The notes under the pieces are model-generated. The model saw only the letters and a program-made list of their open reading frames with translations, did not search any database and was not told where the DNA came from. From the IMG/VR virus record IMGVR_UViG_3300032215_000830, positions 1 through 22,642 of that record: a stretch of 22,642 nt of DNA; one strand, written 5' to 3'. This document shows, piece by piece, positions 12,080 through 20,489 of this stretch. A program made the translations under genes and the position numbers. Source of the DNA: a virus. Numbering within the stretch: position 1 is the first letter of the stretch; every line of letters begins with the position of its first letter.

Positions 12080-14805
12080 TATGTCCAAGCCTGTGGTAAG
12101 TCATATAAAGCGGTGTTATTTGTGGTTTGCCCTAGTTTTGCTTTAGCCAGTTCTTGGGCGACTAGCTGGGCAATGTCGGCAGGTGATTGAGTCGGAGCGG
12201 CATTCACAATAATAGTAATCGGTGCGGCTGCCTGTGCATTGGCATAACCACCGTTTGCCATTGATGCAGTAATGGGCTTACGGGTGTCAAATTTGATTTG
12301 ACTGGTATCCATCGCGCTGCGCAAATTGTCGGATGTGCGAATCATTGACTGAATAGGGGCATTGTTGGCAAGTAAGCCGTTGTTAAGCCCTGCCATGATG
12401 TTGTCGCCGTAACCCATGAATACACGGCTAGGGGAGTGGATACCCATCATCCCTGCAAAGGCGGATTTTATCCTTGATGCTGCGGATTGTATGCTTGAGA
12501 CAACGCCTTTTATACGGCTCATAATGCCGTTTTTGAGTCCATCCATAATCTGACCGCCCATGGCTGACATCTGAGCGGGTAGGCCTGCTAAAAATGCCAT
12601 AAATCGACCGGGTAGGCTTGCAACATAGGCAACCGCTTGCCCCCCATGTACGACGACCATCGCGGCGAAAGTGCCGATAGCTTGACCAATAGTTTGCAGT
12701 CCTAAAGCCAAGGCGCCGACGAGTCCTGCCACCACCTGTCCAATGAGTCCGACAATTGTGCCTAATATCATACCAAACGATTGTCCCGCACTGGTTGCCC
12801 CTGCAAGTTGGGCTTGGGTCATTTGTGCTGGGGCAAACAACGACATGAATGCACTGGCAAGCCACCCAATGGCAAAAACAATGGCGTCGATAACAGGTTT
12901 AAGCGGCGCAAAAATCTGTCCAAGCATTGACCACAGACTTGATAATGTCACTATTAATGGGGCAAGCCCTGCTTTAAACCCGTCCCAAAATCCGATAAAA
13001 AACGCCTTGATAGGTGCCCAGTATTTATAAATCAACAAGGCTGCCACGGCGATTGCCATAATTGCCCCGCCGATAGGCGTAAATAATAATACTCTACCCA
13101 GTTGAGTAATGGCGGTAATCACAAAGGGTATCGACTGACGGGCTAAAAACATAAATGCCGTGCCAAACATTCGGGCAAACATCATCACCACCCGACCCAT
13201 CAAGGCAAACCTACCCCAAAAGCTGATGCCAAATTTTGCCAATATGGCATTAACCAGCATCATCATTGCACCGAACTTGATAAAGTGAGCAAGCATACCG
13301 AAAAATGAACCTAACACCAGTGCCACGCTGTATTTGATAGTAAACAAAATCAGATTTAATCTGATGAATTTAATTAGCAAACTACCAATGGTTTTGACTA
13401 GCTCTGGGTTAGCTTGTGCCCACGCCGTGATTTTATTGATAGTACCGGTCAATCCTTGCACAAATGAGCGTAGGGTAGCATTGAGGATGCCGCCTTTTCC
13501 GCCTAGCGCGATTGAAAAGGATTCCCATGCGCCCTTGAGCTGGTCAATATCACCTGCGAGGTTATCCATCTGGATATCAGCGACCTTTTTGGCAGCGCCA
13601 GCAGAATTTTCTAGCTGTTTAGTCAGTTCGGTGAATTTATTGACGACTTGACCTGTGTTTTTATCAAGTACGCCTGTGGCAGCAACGAGCGGTTCTAGCT
13701 TGCTAAAATGCTCTTGTCCTGCGATACCTTTAAAGATATCCATGCGCTGGTCAGTTGATAGTTTTTCTGTTTTGGTGCGTATTTCATTGAGTAAGGCACC
13801 AAAGTCTTTCATTGTGCCATCTTTATTGACCGGGTTAACTTTGATTGTGTCAAGTGCGTCTTTAGCAGGTTTTGGCAATGTAGCAAGCCGAGCCATAATA
13901 GCTTTGATGCCTGTACCAGCGTCTGAGCCTTTAATACCCACATTACCAAGTAGTCCAATAGCCGCATGAGTTTGCTCAAGGCTTGCCCCGTACATCTTAG
14001 CTACAGGTGCTGCCATTTTCATGGCTTCGCCGATATCTTCGATGCCGACGGATGTTTTGTTGGCGGTGGATACCATCACATCACCCAGTCGCCCCATTTC
14101 TTTGGCTTGCATACCAAAGGCATTGAGTACGCCACCTGAGATTTCAGCAGCACGGGCGACTTCCAATTGACCTGCCGCGGCTAAGTCTAATGTACCTGCT
14201 AACGATTCAAAGACTTGCTGACTGTTGAGACCCGCTGCACCAAGTTCGTACTGTGCTTGGGCGGCTTGGCTGGCAGAGAAAGCCGACCTTGCCCCTTCAG
14301 TGATAGCTTGATTGCGGAGCATGGCTAATTCACTTGACTTGGCATCTAGCTCAAGCACCGCTTGCGTGGCACTCATTTGCTTATCAAATGCGATAGCAGG
14401 TTTGAGCATTTGATAACCTGCGACAGCTGCGCCGCCCATCTTGGCGATACTACCCATTGCTTGCTCTCGCAGACCTTTGCGGTAATCGGCAAATGATTTT
14501 GATAAGCTTTCCGCTTTTTTTTGCACGCCTACAATGGCACTAAATACCAGTTTTAAATCACTGGCAAGTCCCCGTGCGTGTTCACGGGCTTTTGAAAATA
14601 ATGAATTGGTTTGATTGAGCGGTTGGTTAAGACCGTTTAGGCGGCTACTATTAACCTTTGATAATGTCTCGTTGAATTGCTCAACCGATGCTGTAGTTTT
14701 GTCAAAAGCTTGGTTTAAGCGCTCAGATTGAGCAACGATAGACTGCAAAGGGGCAGAAATACGGTCAATGAGTTCGAGTGTCGCGGATAAATCAAGATTT
14801 GCCAT
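12079..14805 (-). CDS. T: Tail tape measure protein gpT
   Basis: 908 aa. N-terminal helical/coiled-coil region (SATLELIDRISAPLQSIVAQ), then the TP901-type tape measure core (about residues 120-450) with KQMSATQAVLELDAKSSELA, GAAGLNSQQVFESLAGTLDL and DNLAGDIDQLKGAWESF, a hydrophobic middle with several membrane-compatible segments (about 470-740) and a C-terminal part GIHSPSRVFMGYG, common in tape measures. It sets tail length, and is ejected with DNA and may form a channel in the inner membrane. AAGGGG precedes the ATG. The stop overlaps the U start. Confidence 0.95.
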   Translation of the reverse strand: MANLDLSATLELIDRISAPLQSIVAQSERLNQAFDKTTASVEQFNETLSKVNSSRLNGLNQPLNQTNSLFSKAREHARGLASDLKLVFSAIVGVQKKAESLSKSFADYRKGLREQAMGSIAKMGGAAVAGYQMLKPAIAFDKQMSATQAVLELDAKSSELAMLRNQAITEGARSAFSASQAAQAQYELGAAGLNSQQVFESLAGTLDLAAAGQLEVARAAEISGGVLNAFGMQAKEMGRLGDVMVSTANKTSVGIEDIGEAMKMAAPVAKMYGASLEQTHAAIGLLGNVGIKGSDAGTGIKAIMARLATLPKPAKDALDTIKVNPVNKDGTMKDFGALLNEIRTKTEKLSTDQRMDIFKGIAGQEHFSKLEPLVAATGVLDKNTGQVVNKFTELTKQLENSAGAAKKVADIQMDNLAGDIDQLKGAWESFSIALGGKGGILNATLRSFVQGLTGTINKITAWAQANPELVKTIGSLLIKFIRLNLILFTIKYSVALVLGSFFGMLAHFIKFGAMMMLVNAILAKFGISFWGRFALMGRVVMMFARMFGTAFMFLARQSIPFVITAITQLGRVLLFTPIGGAIMAIAVAALLIYKYWAPIKAFFIGFWDGFKAGLAPLIVTLSSLWSMLGQIFAPLKPVIDAIVFAIGWLASAFMSLFAPAQMTQAQLAGATSAGQSFGMILGTIVGLIGQVVAGLVGALALGLQTIGQAIGTFAAMVVVHGGQAVAYVASLPGRFMAFLAGLPAQMSAMGGQIMDGLKNGIMSRIKGVVSSIQSAASRIKSAFAGMMGIHSPSRVFMGYGDNIMAGLNNGLLANNAPIQSMIRTSDNLRSAMDTSQIKFDTRKPITASMANGGYANAQAAAPITIIVNAAPTQSPADIAQLVAQELAKAKLGQTTNNTALYDLPQAWT

Positions 14806-14821
14806 ATTGCCCCTTTAAAGA

Positions 14822-15306
14822 TTATTTTTTGGTTTCTGAACGTTCCCTTGCCTTGTCGTGCCACATCATCAGCTCTGCTAAATCCATCTGATCGCACACA
14901 TCGGGCGACCAATGGAACACCACGGCAAGGTCTGCTATCACGTCATCTATGCTGACTGGGATTCTAGGTTCGCTTTTGCCTTGGCTCGCTCCGCTGGACT
15001 GGCGAAAAAACCCACCACCGCTGTGGCTACCTTGGTAAAGTCTGCCAAGTCCATATCCGCCAAGTCATGCTCAACGAGTACAGGGGAGACAACACGGGGG
15101 ACGAGTTTGGCAATGGCATCAAATTCTAGCTTGAGTACATCGGTCAACGATAAACCGCGCAATGACCCTGCCTTTGGCTTGCGAATAGTGATTTGACTGA
15201 TGACGGTGTCGCCACGAACAATAGGGGTGTCAAGGGTGACGGTTTCAAGGTCGGGGTTTTGCACGGTAGCGGTGGGTAAGTCTTGGGTTTGACTGTCTTT
15301 TGACAT
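14822..15306 (-). CDS. E': gpE+E' fusion made by -1 frameshift (tail assembly chaperone)
   Basis: Slipping -1 at T-TTT-TTC (15010-15004) joins the first 101 residues of gpE to a 60-residue extension ending at 14822, a 161-aa product. The extension carries VIADLAVVFHWSPDVCDQMD, then LAELMMWHDKARE, the hallmark of the P2 GpE' family (HWxP...M...EL..WH.KA). P2 uses T-TTT-TTG at the same place. Such E/E' pairs act like lambda G/GT as chaperones for the tape measure during tail assembly. Confidence 0.85.
14947..15306 (-). CDS. E: Tail assembly protein gpE
   Basis: 119 aa, the unshifted product. The beta-rich start (VTLDTPIVRGDTVISQITIR, then KPKAGSLRGLSLTDVLKLEF) and helical end (MDLADFTKVATAVVGFF) match the phage tail assembly chaperone gpE family (Phage_TAC_7 type). 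It lies between the tube gene FII and the tape measure gene T as in P2. The slippery run at 15010-15004 lies near its 3' end and yields the longer E+E' form. Confidence 0.9.
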   Translation of the reverse strand: MSKDSQTQDLPTATVQNPDLETVTLDTPIVRGDTVISQITIRKPKAGSLRGLSLTDVLKLEFDAIAKLVPRVVSPVLVEHDLADMDLADFTKVATAVVGFFASPAERAKAKANLESQSA

Positions 15307-15342
15307 GATAGTTTCCTAAAAATGGTTATTATTTTTTGGCAA

Positions 15343-15359
15343 GGTGCGTAGAACGCACC
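15343..15359. repeat. REP-like palindrome between FII and E
   Basis: GGTGCGT-AGA-ACGCACC is a perfect 7-bp hairpin in the gap between E and FII. Similar GGTGCGT...ACGCACC palindromes are common extragenic repeats in many proteobacterial genomes. It may stabilise or attenuate the message, since FII is needed in large excess over E. One copy only in this window. Confidence 0.45.
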
Positions 15360-15381
15360 CTACTCATGGATAAAATAGCGG

Positions 15382-15897
15382 TTACAGACCAAGCAGTGCG
15401 TTAATTTGGCTTGTTTTGTCCACACCGCCCAAAATGCAGATGCCGTTAACAAGGTCGATTTCGCATAGCTCAAAGCCGTCATCAACGACTTTTAAATAAC
15501 TGACGCCATACAGCAACTCTTGCTCGTTAATGCTGCCTAGCTCTATCTCACCGAGCTGAAACTCTTTGAGCGAGCCACGCATATAGACTTCGCGGATAAC
15601 GTGCTTGCAAATATCTTGGCGTTCATAAGCGCCGACATAGCGAATTGGTAAATCACTGACGCCACACTTTGCCAACTGTGCAAAGTGACGGCTGTCAACA
15701 CCCGTGTAGGTGATGGTGCTTTCCATCTTCTCAAAACCCATATCAAGGTCGATGTCACCAATCATACCAGCGCCGCGGTACTCCTCGGTTTTTTTGACGA
15801 TTTCGGGCAGCTCAATTGTCTTGGCGGTACCAGCGTAGCTATCGCCATCGACAAAAACGTTGTAGTTTTTGAGGACGGCTGGGAGTTGTTTTGCCAT
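15382..15897 (-). CDS. FII: Major tail tube protein gpFII
   Basis: 171 aa. LKNYNVFVDGDSYAGTAKTI, then LPEIVKKTEEYRGAGMIGDI, LDMGFEKMESTITYTG and RGSLKEFQLGEIELGS, are the standard P2 tube protein signatures. It polymerises into the rigid inner tube inside the sheath. Order sheath-tube is conserved: the C-terminal sheath fragment ends 10 nt before its start. Confidence 0.95.
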   Translation of the reverse strand: MAKQLPAVLKNYNVFVDGDSYAGTAKTIELPEIVKKTEEYRGAGMIGDIDLDMGFEKMESTITYTGVDSRHFAQLAKCGVSDLPIRYVGAYERQDICKHVIREVYMRGSLKEFQLGEIELGSINEQELLYGVSYLKVVDDGFELCEIDLVNGICILGGVDKTSQINALLGL

Positions 15898-15907
15898 TTT
15901 TTTATCC

Positions 15908-16498
15908 TTACGCCGTTTGGGCGATTAGTTTGCTAAAGTCAACCAGATAGCGGTCGGTGATACGCTGGTTCAAAAACAAGTTTTCTAGCGTTGGCACAGG
16001 GGTATAGTCGTAGTCGATATACATAATGCCTTGGCTTAAATCTTGGGGGTTGTTAATCTCTTCGTTGTACCAGCAGCTTGCACCGATGAGCCAACCTTTG
16101 GCGACGAATTGGCGTAACTTTGCGTTGATACTGTCGATGATATCACGGGCTAAAATAGGCGTGAGCGGCTTGTCAATGAATGGAAAACAGCCTGCAATGA
16201 TGGTATCAAGCAAAAATTGGGCGGTGCGTGTGGTGGTCTCAAAGGCAAATCGGGGGTCGTCGCTACAGGTGCGATTACCCCAAAAGCGAAAGCCCTCGTG
16301 CTGGATGAGACTGGTAACTTCATTGGCGTTGAGAAAGCCGACCTCAGTGTCTGGGTCTTCCAAGTCCCATGTGCGTGGGTAGCTAATGCCGTCCACCGTA
16401 CTGATAGCGACATTGCTGATTGACTTGGTAAATGAGGCTGGGTCGGTCTCATCAATTTTTGCCCGTAAGGCTAGCGCGGTTGCGATAATTGGGGTCAT
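15908..16498 (-). CDS. FI: Tail sheath protein gpFI, C-terminal fragment
   Basis: 196 aa from the ATG at 16498, which has AAGGA about 8 nt upstream. ATALALRAKIDE, then RFWGNRTCSDDPRFAFETT, IDYDYTPVPTLENL and QRITDRYLVDF match the C-terminal half of P2 gpFI, equivalent to roughly its last 200 of 396 residues. The N-terminal half is encoded separately at 17227-17769 and an unrelated ORF lies between. The start looks genuine, so this piece may be made as its own polypeptide; whether two halves build a working sheath is unknown. Its frame is the same as that of the frameshift extension after the N-terminal half. Confidence 0.9.
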   Translation of the reverse strand: MTPIIATALALRAKIDETDPASFTKSISNVAISTVDGISYPRTWDLEDPDTEVGFLNANEVTSLIQHEGFRFWGNRTCSDDPRFAFETTTRTAQFLLDTIIAGCFPFIDKPLTPILARDIIDSINAKLRQFVAKGWLIGASCWYNEEINNPQDLSQGIMYIDYDYTPVPTLENLFLNQRITDRYLVDFSKLIAQTA

Positions 16499-16508
16499 AA
16501 GTATATCC

Positions 16509-17159
16509 TTAAGCATAAATTTTAATATAGAGCATTGCATTTGCATGTAATGTGATTTTATTTTCATCACGTTCTGCTATTGCATAGTTTTTTTCGTCTA
16601 ATGCAGATATCTTGTTTGGTACTAACGGGTACAACAAATCGTAAAGACTTTCAACTGTCGTATTAACAGTAAAAGGTGCTTTTGCTTGTAATGATGCAAG
16701 TTCATTTTGAATCTGTACTTGCGACAACTGATAAATCTCAACGGCTATTTTTTTTGATGTATATGATGCCATTTCGTTTGTTACTGCCATGCCGCTAGAT
16801 TGCTCAACACCATCAACAATATTCATCATTCTAATCATCAGAAAATTATTAATGTACTCCTCGATTAAGCCAAAAGATTTCATATAACCGTAACTTAGGG
16901 TATCTGCACCCAATTGTTCTTCGTGATTATTATCGACTTTTGGGATTTCAAATGGTTCTGAATTTTGAATACGCGAAAAATACTCATCACGAATGTTACT
17001 ATGTAAAATTTTAGACATTGAAAAAAATGCTGCAATAGCTTGGGCGTCTGTAATAGTAGATGCGGTTGCCACTGGTGCGATTTCTAATACGAACGAGTCT
17101 TTTAGCACTTCAATATCATCGTATTTAATTGCAATTTTGCTAATAATTGTGCGATTCAT
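16509..17159 (-). CDS. Unknown ORF inserted within the sheath gene
   Basis: 216 aa. GAGG lies 7 nt before the ATG, and the ATG overlaps a TAA in the sheath-extension frame as TAATG. The body is helical with MKSFGLIEEYINNFLMIRMM, SYTSKKIAVEIYQLSQVQIQ and a Gln/Leu-rich helix, and an acidic start. No signal peptide, membrane segment or catalytic motif is seen, and no family is recognised. It is visibly AT-richer than the flanking sheath parts, so it was probably acquired separately. P2 carries its AT-rich moron Z/fun near this locus, between G and FI; here the insertion lies inside FI. Possible roles: immunity cargo, or a tail accessory protein. Confidence 0.75.
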   Translation of the reverse strand: MNRTIISKIAIKYDDIEVLKDSFVLEIAPVATASTITDAQAIAAFFSMSKILHSNIRDEYFSRIQNSEPFEIPKVDNNHEEQLGADTLSYGYMKSFGLIEEYINNFLMIRMMNIVDGVEQSSGMAVTNEMASYTSKKIAVEIYQLSQVQIQNELASLQAKAPFTVNTTVESLYDLLYPLVPNKISALDEKNYAIAERDENKITLHANAMLYIKIYA

Positions 17160-17236
17160 TATGCATCCTCACCTAAATAGACGTAACTTACTTTGTTTGT
17201 TGTACCACCCCCATCGCTGGGGGCAGCTACTTTCCC
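17159..17236 (-). other. Candidate programmed -1 frameshift site and sheath extension
   Basis: The N-terminal sheath ORF ends CTG-GGA-AAG-TAG. G-GGA-AAG (17236-17230) is the lambda G/GT slippery heptamer in the right phase. Six nt further (TAGCTG) a GC hairpin CCCCC-AGCGAT-GGGGG (17223-17208) follows, extensible with wobble pairs. A -1 shift adds 23 residues ending SYVYLGEDA and a TAA at 17161-17159 that overlaps the next ATG. The extension is in the same frame as the C-terminal sheath half. It could be real recoding or a simple one-base indel in a decaying gene. Confidence 0.5.
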
Positions 17237-17769
17237 AGTGGCTTACCCCACTGATTTTCAATCAAAAGCAATTCACGGTCGCCAAAGGTATCGCGATATG
17301 CCGCAATCTCAGTTTTATCAGTAATCAATGTGCCGTCATCTTTGCGTGGCGACGCATAGACAAAAGCTCGACGGCGCTTGGCAATGCTGACCAACTTGCG
17401 TACCACAGCAGGGCTATCAATCTCAGGCGCACCTAGGATTTTTGGTATTACCCCTAAACGTGATTGACAAGCGAGCAGCTCGTCTAACACATCGACGTTA
17501 TCAGCATTGCTCACACGCATGACAACCACGGTTGGGTTAGTGATGTCACGGATGGTCTGCAATGATGTTTTGAGCGTGCCTTGGGTGCCTGCTTTATCAA
17601 TATTGTCTTTGGTGATACCTGTTAGTAATACTGGGGTATCGGCTGGGTACATTGTGGCATCGGCATCGGTCGCCGTGGCGATTAAACCGATTACGCTGAT
17701 GTTGGCGTTTTGCATGGGCAAAATGCCTTGGGTGAGTTCTTGGGCGGTGATGCCGTGGTGTAAAGCCAT
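17227..17769 (-). CDS. FI: Tail sheath protein gpFI, N-terminal fragment
   Basis: 180 aa. HHGITAQELTQGILPM, then GLIATATDADATMYPADTPV, PKILGAPEIDSPAVVRKL, and AAYRDTFGDRELLLIENQWG match the N-terminal half of P2 gpFI (full length about 396). The reading frame stops at TAG (17229-17227) in the loop that normally joins the halves. A -1 frameshift at the stop would extend it by 23 residues. AAGGAG lies 6 nt before the ATG. It directly follows the fibre gene with 12 nt between, so no G-type chaperone gene is present here. Confidence 0.9.
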   Translation of the reverse strand: MALHHGITAQELTQGILPMQNANISVIGLIATATDADATMYPADTPVLLTGITKDNIDKAGTQGTLKTSLQTIRDITNPTVVVMRVSNADNVDVLDELLACQSRLGVIPKILGAPEIDSPAVVRKLVSIAKRRRAFVYASPRKDDGTLITDKTEIAAYRDTFGDRELLLIENQWGKPLGK

Positions 17770-17781
17770 GTTAGCTCCTTT

Positions 17782-19461
17782 TTATGGTTGATAAGTTAAT
17801 TTAACCGTATTGATTAAAGTGCCATCTGGTATTAGTCCGTTTCTAAAATCGTCGGCACCTGAGACTGTCGGTACGACATAGTACATCTCCCCATCTGCCT
17901 TAAGGTAGTTGGTCAATTTAAAATCCGAATAACCGTTAACAGGTGTTTGTTCTTCTATAAAAAACGCACTTGGTTCTGCTAAATCAGTAGGCACTTTAGA
18001 GATTTTTATACAGCCTTCAGCTTCCGTAAACGGGTCACATGCTTCCACGATAAACGGTGAATTATTTTCGAGAACTTTAGGTACGCATTTAATCCTGCCC
18101 CTGTCATTCGTTATGTAAATTTCAAACTTCATACCGTTGTAAGGTGGCACATCACTGACCGTATCATTAATGGTTAAACCTGCATGGATATTTTGCGTCT
18201 TACCAATAGTGGCATCAAACAAGGTAAAGCCCCAGTCAATGATGGTTTGCATATCGACATGATAATTTTCTGGCAACACGCCAACCATTAAGTTTTTGCC
18301 GTTATTGATTGTGGGTGGGTAGGTTAAATTTGCCCCATCGGATATAAAATCGCCAGCGCCTTGTTGGTTGAATCCTGAAACAGCGATAGGCACAGTCGCA
18401 TTGGCAACATCAATCCATAGATAAATAGCGCTGTCTTCATTTATTTGACTAACGCGATTTTGCCCCAGGGCATCTGAGGTGAAGTAAATATCAAAGCTTG
18501 TTGCCGTGTAATCATTTGGCAGTCTAAGCCACATACCAACACCGATTGATGGTTGGATATTATTGTGGGGTTGGTTGCCGCCTGTGGCTAGCGTCATGCC
18601 ATCGCTTTGTTCGCCTTCCCATGGTTCATCAGCCGTTGCTGCGCTGCCTGTGCCATTAACACCGCCATAACTGCCATAACCATGCTTATGACTTGGCATC
18701 TCATCAATCGTTAATTGGTGCTCGTATTCACCGAGTTGCTGCATCATACTAATATTTTTGGTAACGCCATTTTTATCAGTATGACTGCCAATACCTAGCA
18801 ATAATTGACCTTCTGAAAACTTAGTCCACTTGCCATAGCCCTCACCGTCATGCACTTCTTGGCTGTTGGCATAATTGCGAGTAGTGATTAGCAAACCACC
18901 AATAGAGACGGGTTCGATTTTGCGGTTTTTAACTAATGCAAGGTCTTGATTAACTGATTGTTGCCATGAATTAAACAAGGCTTGAAAGTCTGCAAACTCT
19001 TTGCTAATGGTGCTATTAACCCACGACTGTGTGGCTGTGATAGCGTTGGCATCAATCACAATACTGACCTGTGGGTTATCAATCTGTACCACCGCTTTGA
19101 GTCGATAATCAACCGCGGCAGTGTTGGTAGCGTCTGGTTTTTGTACCTCTGGTAGACTGCCAACCCACACCAATACGCCATCACTATCAATCAATCCAAA
19201 CTCACGAATGGTAAAACCACCCACGTCGACAGGGACGACACACACAATCTCGTACTTGTTTGGCGCGACAAGATTGACAGACTCGACCTTGCCTTGGTAA
19301 CGCTTGGCGACCAAGGTTTGTTTGTCAAGGCGTGTACTGAAGTCGACATTAACGCCTTGTCCTACCGCAAAGTCAGTAATATGCAAGGGTGTCCCACCTG
19401 CATTACTGGCGGTAGCGATTTTGGTGGCGCCAGCGTTCGTTAAGAGTAATTGATAGCTCAT
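17782..19461 (-). CDS. H: Tail fibre protein gpH-like, with collar domain
   Basis: 559 aa. Residues 1-145 match the conserved P2-type fibre N-terminus (LLTNAGATKIATASNAGGTP...VDVGGFTIREFGLIDSDGVL) that docks to the baseplate. Residues about 186-314 form a phage-collar domain (GGLLITTRNYANS, GKWTKFSEGQLLLGIG, DEMPSHKH, GGNQPHNNIQPSIGVGMWLR). Residues 320-559 are unlike known tips I recall and probably set host range. The start overlaps the stop of the previous gene as ATGA. Unusually for P2-like phages, no chaperone gene follows. Confidence 0.9.
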   Translation of the reverse strand: MSYQLLLTNAGATKIATASNAGGTPLHITDFAVGQGVNVDFSTRLDKQTLVAKRYQGKVESVNLVAPNKYEIVCVVPVDVGGFTIREFGLIDSDGVLVWVGSLPEVQKPDATNTAAVDYRLKAVVQIDNPQVSIVIDANAITATQSWVNSTISKEFADFQALFNSWQQSVNQDLALVKNRKIEPVSIGGLLITTRNYANSQEVHDGEGYGKWTKFSEGQLLLGIGSHTDKNGVTKNISMMQQLGEYEHQLTIDEMPSHKHGYGSYGGVNGTGSAATADEPWEGEQSDGMTLATGGNQPHNNIQPSIGVGMWLRLPNDYTATSFDIYFTSDALGQNRVSQINEDSAIYLWIDVANATVPIAVSGFNQQGAGDFISDGANLTYPPTINNGKNLMVGVLPENYHVDMQTIIDWGFTLFDATIGKTQNIHAGLTINDTVSDVPPYNGMKFEIYITNDRGRIKCVPKVLENNSPFIVEACDPFTEAEGCIKISKVPTDLAEPSAFFIEEQTPVNGYSDFKLTNYLKADGEMYYVVPTVSGADDFRNGLIPDGTLINTVKLTYQP

Positions 19462-19901
19462 GCTTGCTCACTGCCTTGTGTCAGCGCAGGTGAATTTAAG
19501 CCAAGGTCAGATAGCACGTATTGACCATTTACCAAGCGCAGCTCAAGTTGGCATATTTCACCAGCCTTGATGGTGAGTGGATAACTTGCGATAAAATAAT
19601 TGGCTGGGTCAGCATTGGCTTTGGCAATATCAACAATCGGTTGTTTGGCGATATGGATGTTGAGCGCAAGCTCTGCGTCACCGCTATTGTCCACCGCAAA
19701 TACCATGCTGTCTTGATGGGTGCGTAACAGCCCGTCATTGACGACCAGTTCGGCAGTGCCCGAGTGACCTGTGCCGTCGATATTGACTAGATTTGGAATT
19801 GTGGTTTGTCCGTCTTCTTTAAACTCAATAGGATAAAAAGGCATAGCGACAGCGAGTGCAATGGCTAAAATAACGCCTTGGGGTTGACATAAGTTTGACA
19901 T
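19458..19901 (-). CDS. Hypothetical protein between I and H
   Basis: 147 aa, hydrophobic near the N-terminus (VILAIALAVAMPFYPIEF), then beta-rich (TAELVVNDGLLRTHQDSMVF, ELALNIHIAKQP), reading like an Ig-like or fibre-associated beta domain. AAAGGA precedes the ATG and the stop overlaps H as ATGA. P2 itself has no gene here. It may be an accessory baseplate or fibre-linking protein. Family not recognised. Confidence 0.6.
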   Translation of the reverse strand: MSNLCQPQGVILAIALAVAMPFYPIEFKEDGQTTIPNLVNIDGTGHSGTAELVVNDGLLRTHQDSMVFAVDNSGDAELALNIHIAKQPIVDIAKANADPANYFIASYPLTIKAGEICQLELRLVNGQYVLSDLGLNSPALTQGSEQA

Positions 19902-19916
19902 AATAAAGTCCTTTAG

Positions 19917-20489
19917 TTAGGTGGAAACAGTAAGTTCAACGCCGACCACGGGGACGGCATAAGTAGCAATAACAGCGGGTAAGGTGTAACCTAGATAAAC
20001 GTCGTAGTGAGCGGATAAGCGTTTGACCGCGTCTATCATGGCTCGGATTTGTAAAATATTGTCAGCGATAATACCCGTCGTTGGGTGTACCTCGACGCTA
20101 AAAGTACCTGCTTTCCCACGGGGTGATTTTTGAAACCACTCAATGATGCTAGCGTCATAATTCATGGCTGACAGTGAGCGTTTGACGGCACTAAGTGTTC
20201 CTTTACGCTCATGCACCCATAGGCTGTCACGAATCACTTGGCGTTTGGTCTCGGCTGTCCAGTTGTCGTTCCATTCGTCCACGCTCCAAGCATAGGCAAG
20301 GTAAGGCAACAAACTATCGGGGGCGGTGTCTACGTCCCAGATAGTGTCAAACGGTACGGGTATTGGCTCAAGCTTGGCGGTTGCTCCTGCTAGCGCATGC
20401 TCCAGTGGACGGCTATTGGCGGGGAGTAGCGATTGGTGGCGGTCATTGATAGCGATTGGTGGCTGGGTAGGGTCGGCGGTATAAATCAT
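19917..20489 (-). CDS. I: Baseplate/tail protein gpI
   Basis: 190 aa. SLLPANSRPLEHALAGATAK, PDSLLPYLAYAWSVDEWNDN and RDSLWVHERKGTLSAVKRSL match the P2 tail protein I family (TIGR01634), a baseplate wedge subunit that connects fibres to the baseplate. Its start overlaps the J stop as ATGA. Confidence 0.95.
   Translation of the reverse strand: MIYTADPTQPPIAINDRHQSLLPANSRPLEHALAGATAKLEPIPVPFDTIWDVDTAPDSLLPYLAYAWSVDEWNDNWTAETKRQVIRDSLWVHERKGTLSAVKRSLSAMNYDASIIEWFQKSPRGKAGTFSVEVHPTTGIIADNILQIRAMIDAVKRLSAHYDVYLGYTLPAVIATYAVPVVGVELTVST

Noticed and set aside
12743-13969. Plus-strand ORFs opposite the tape measure gene
   Set aside because: They mirror the tape measure coding frame and have no ribosome sites or recognisable domains.
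14715-14912. Separate gene overlapping the start of T
   Set aside because: The frame is wrong for E' and no ribosome site is seen. The real E' extension (15004-14822) is in another frame and matches the GpE' family.
16496-17236. Group I intron or intein interrupting the sheath gene
   Set aside because: The insert is almost wholly the 216-aa ORF, leaving no room for an intron core, and there is an in-frame stop and a fresh start, with no intein end residues, so neither fits.
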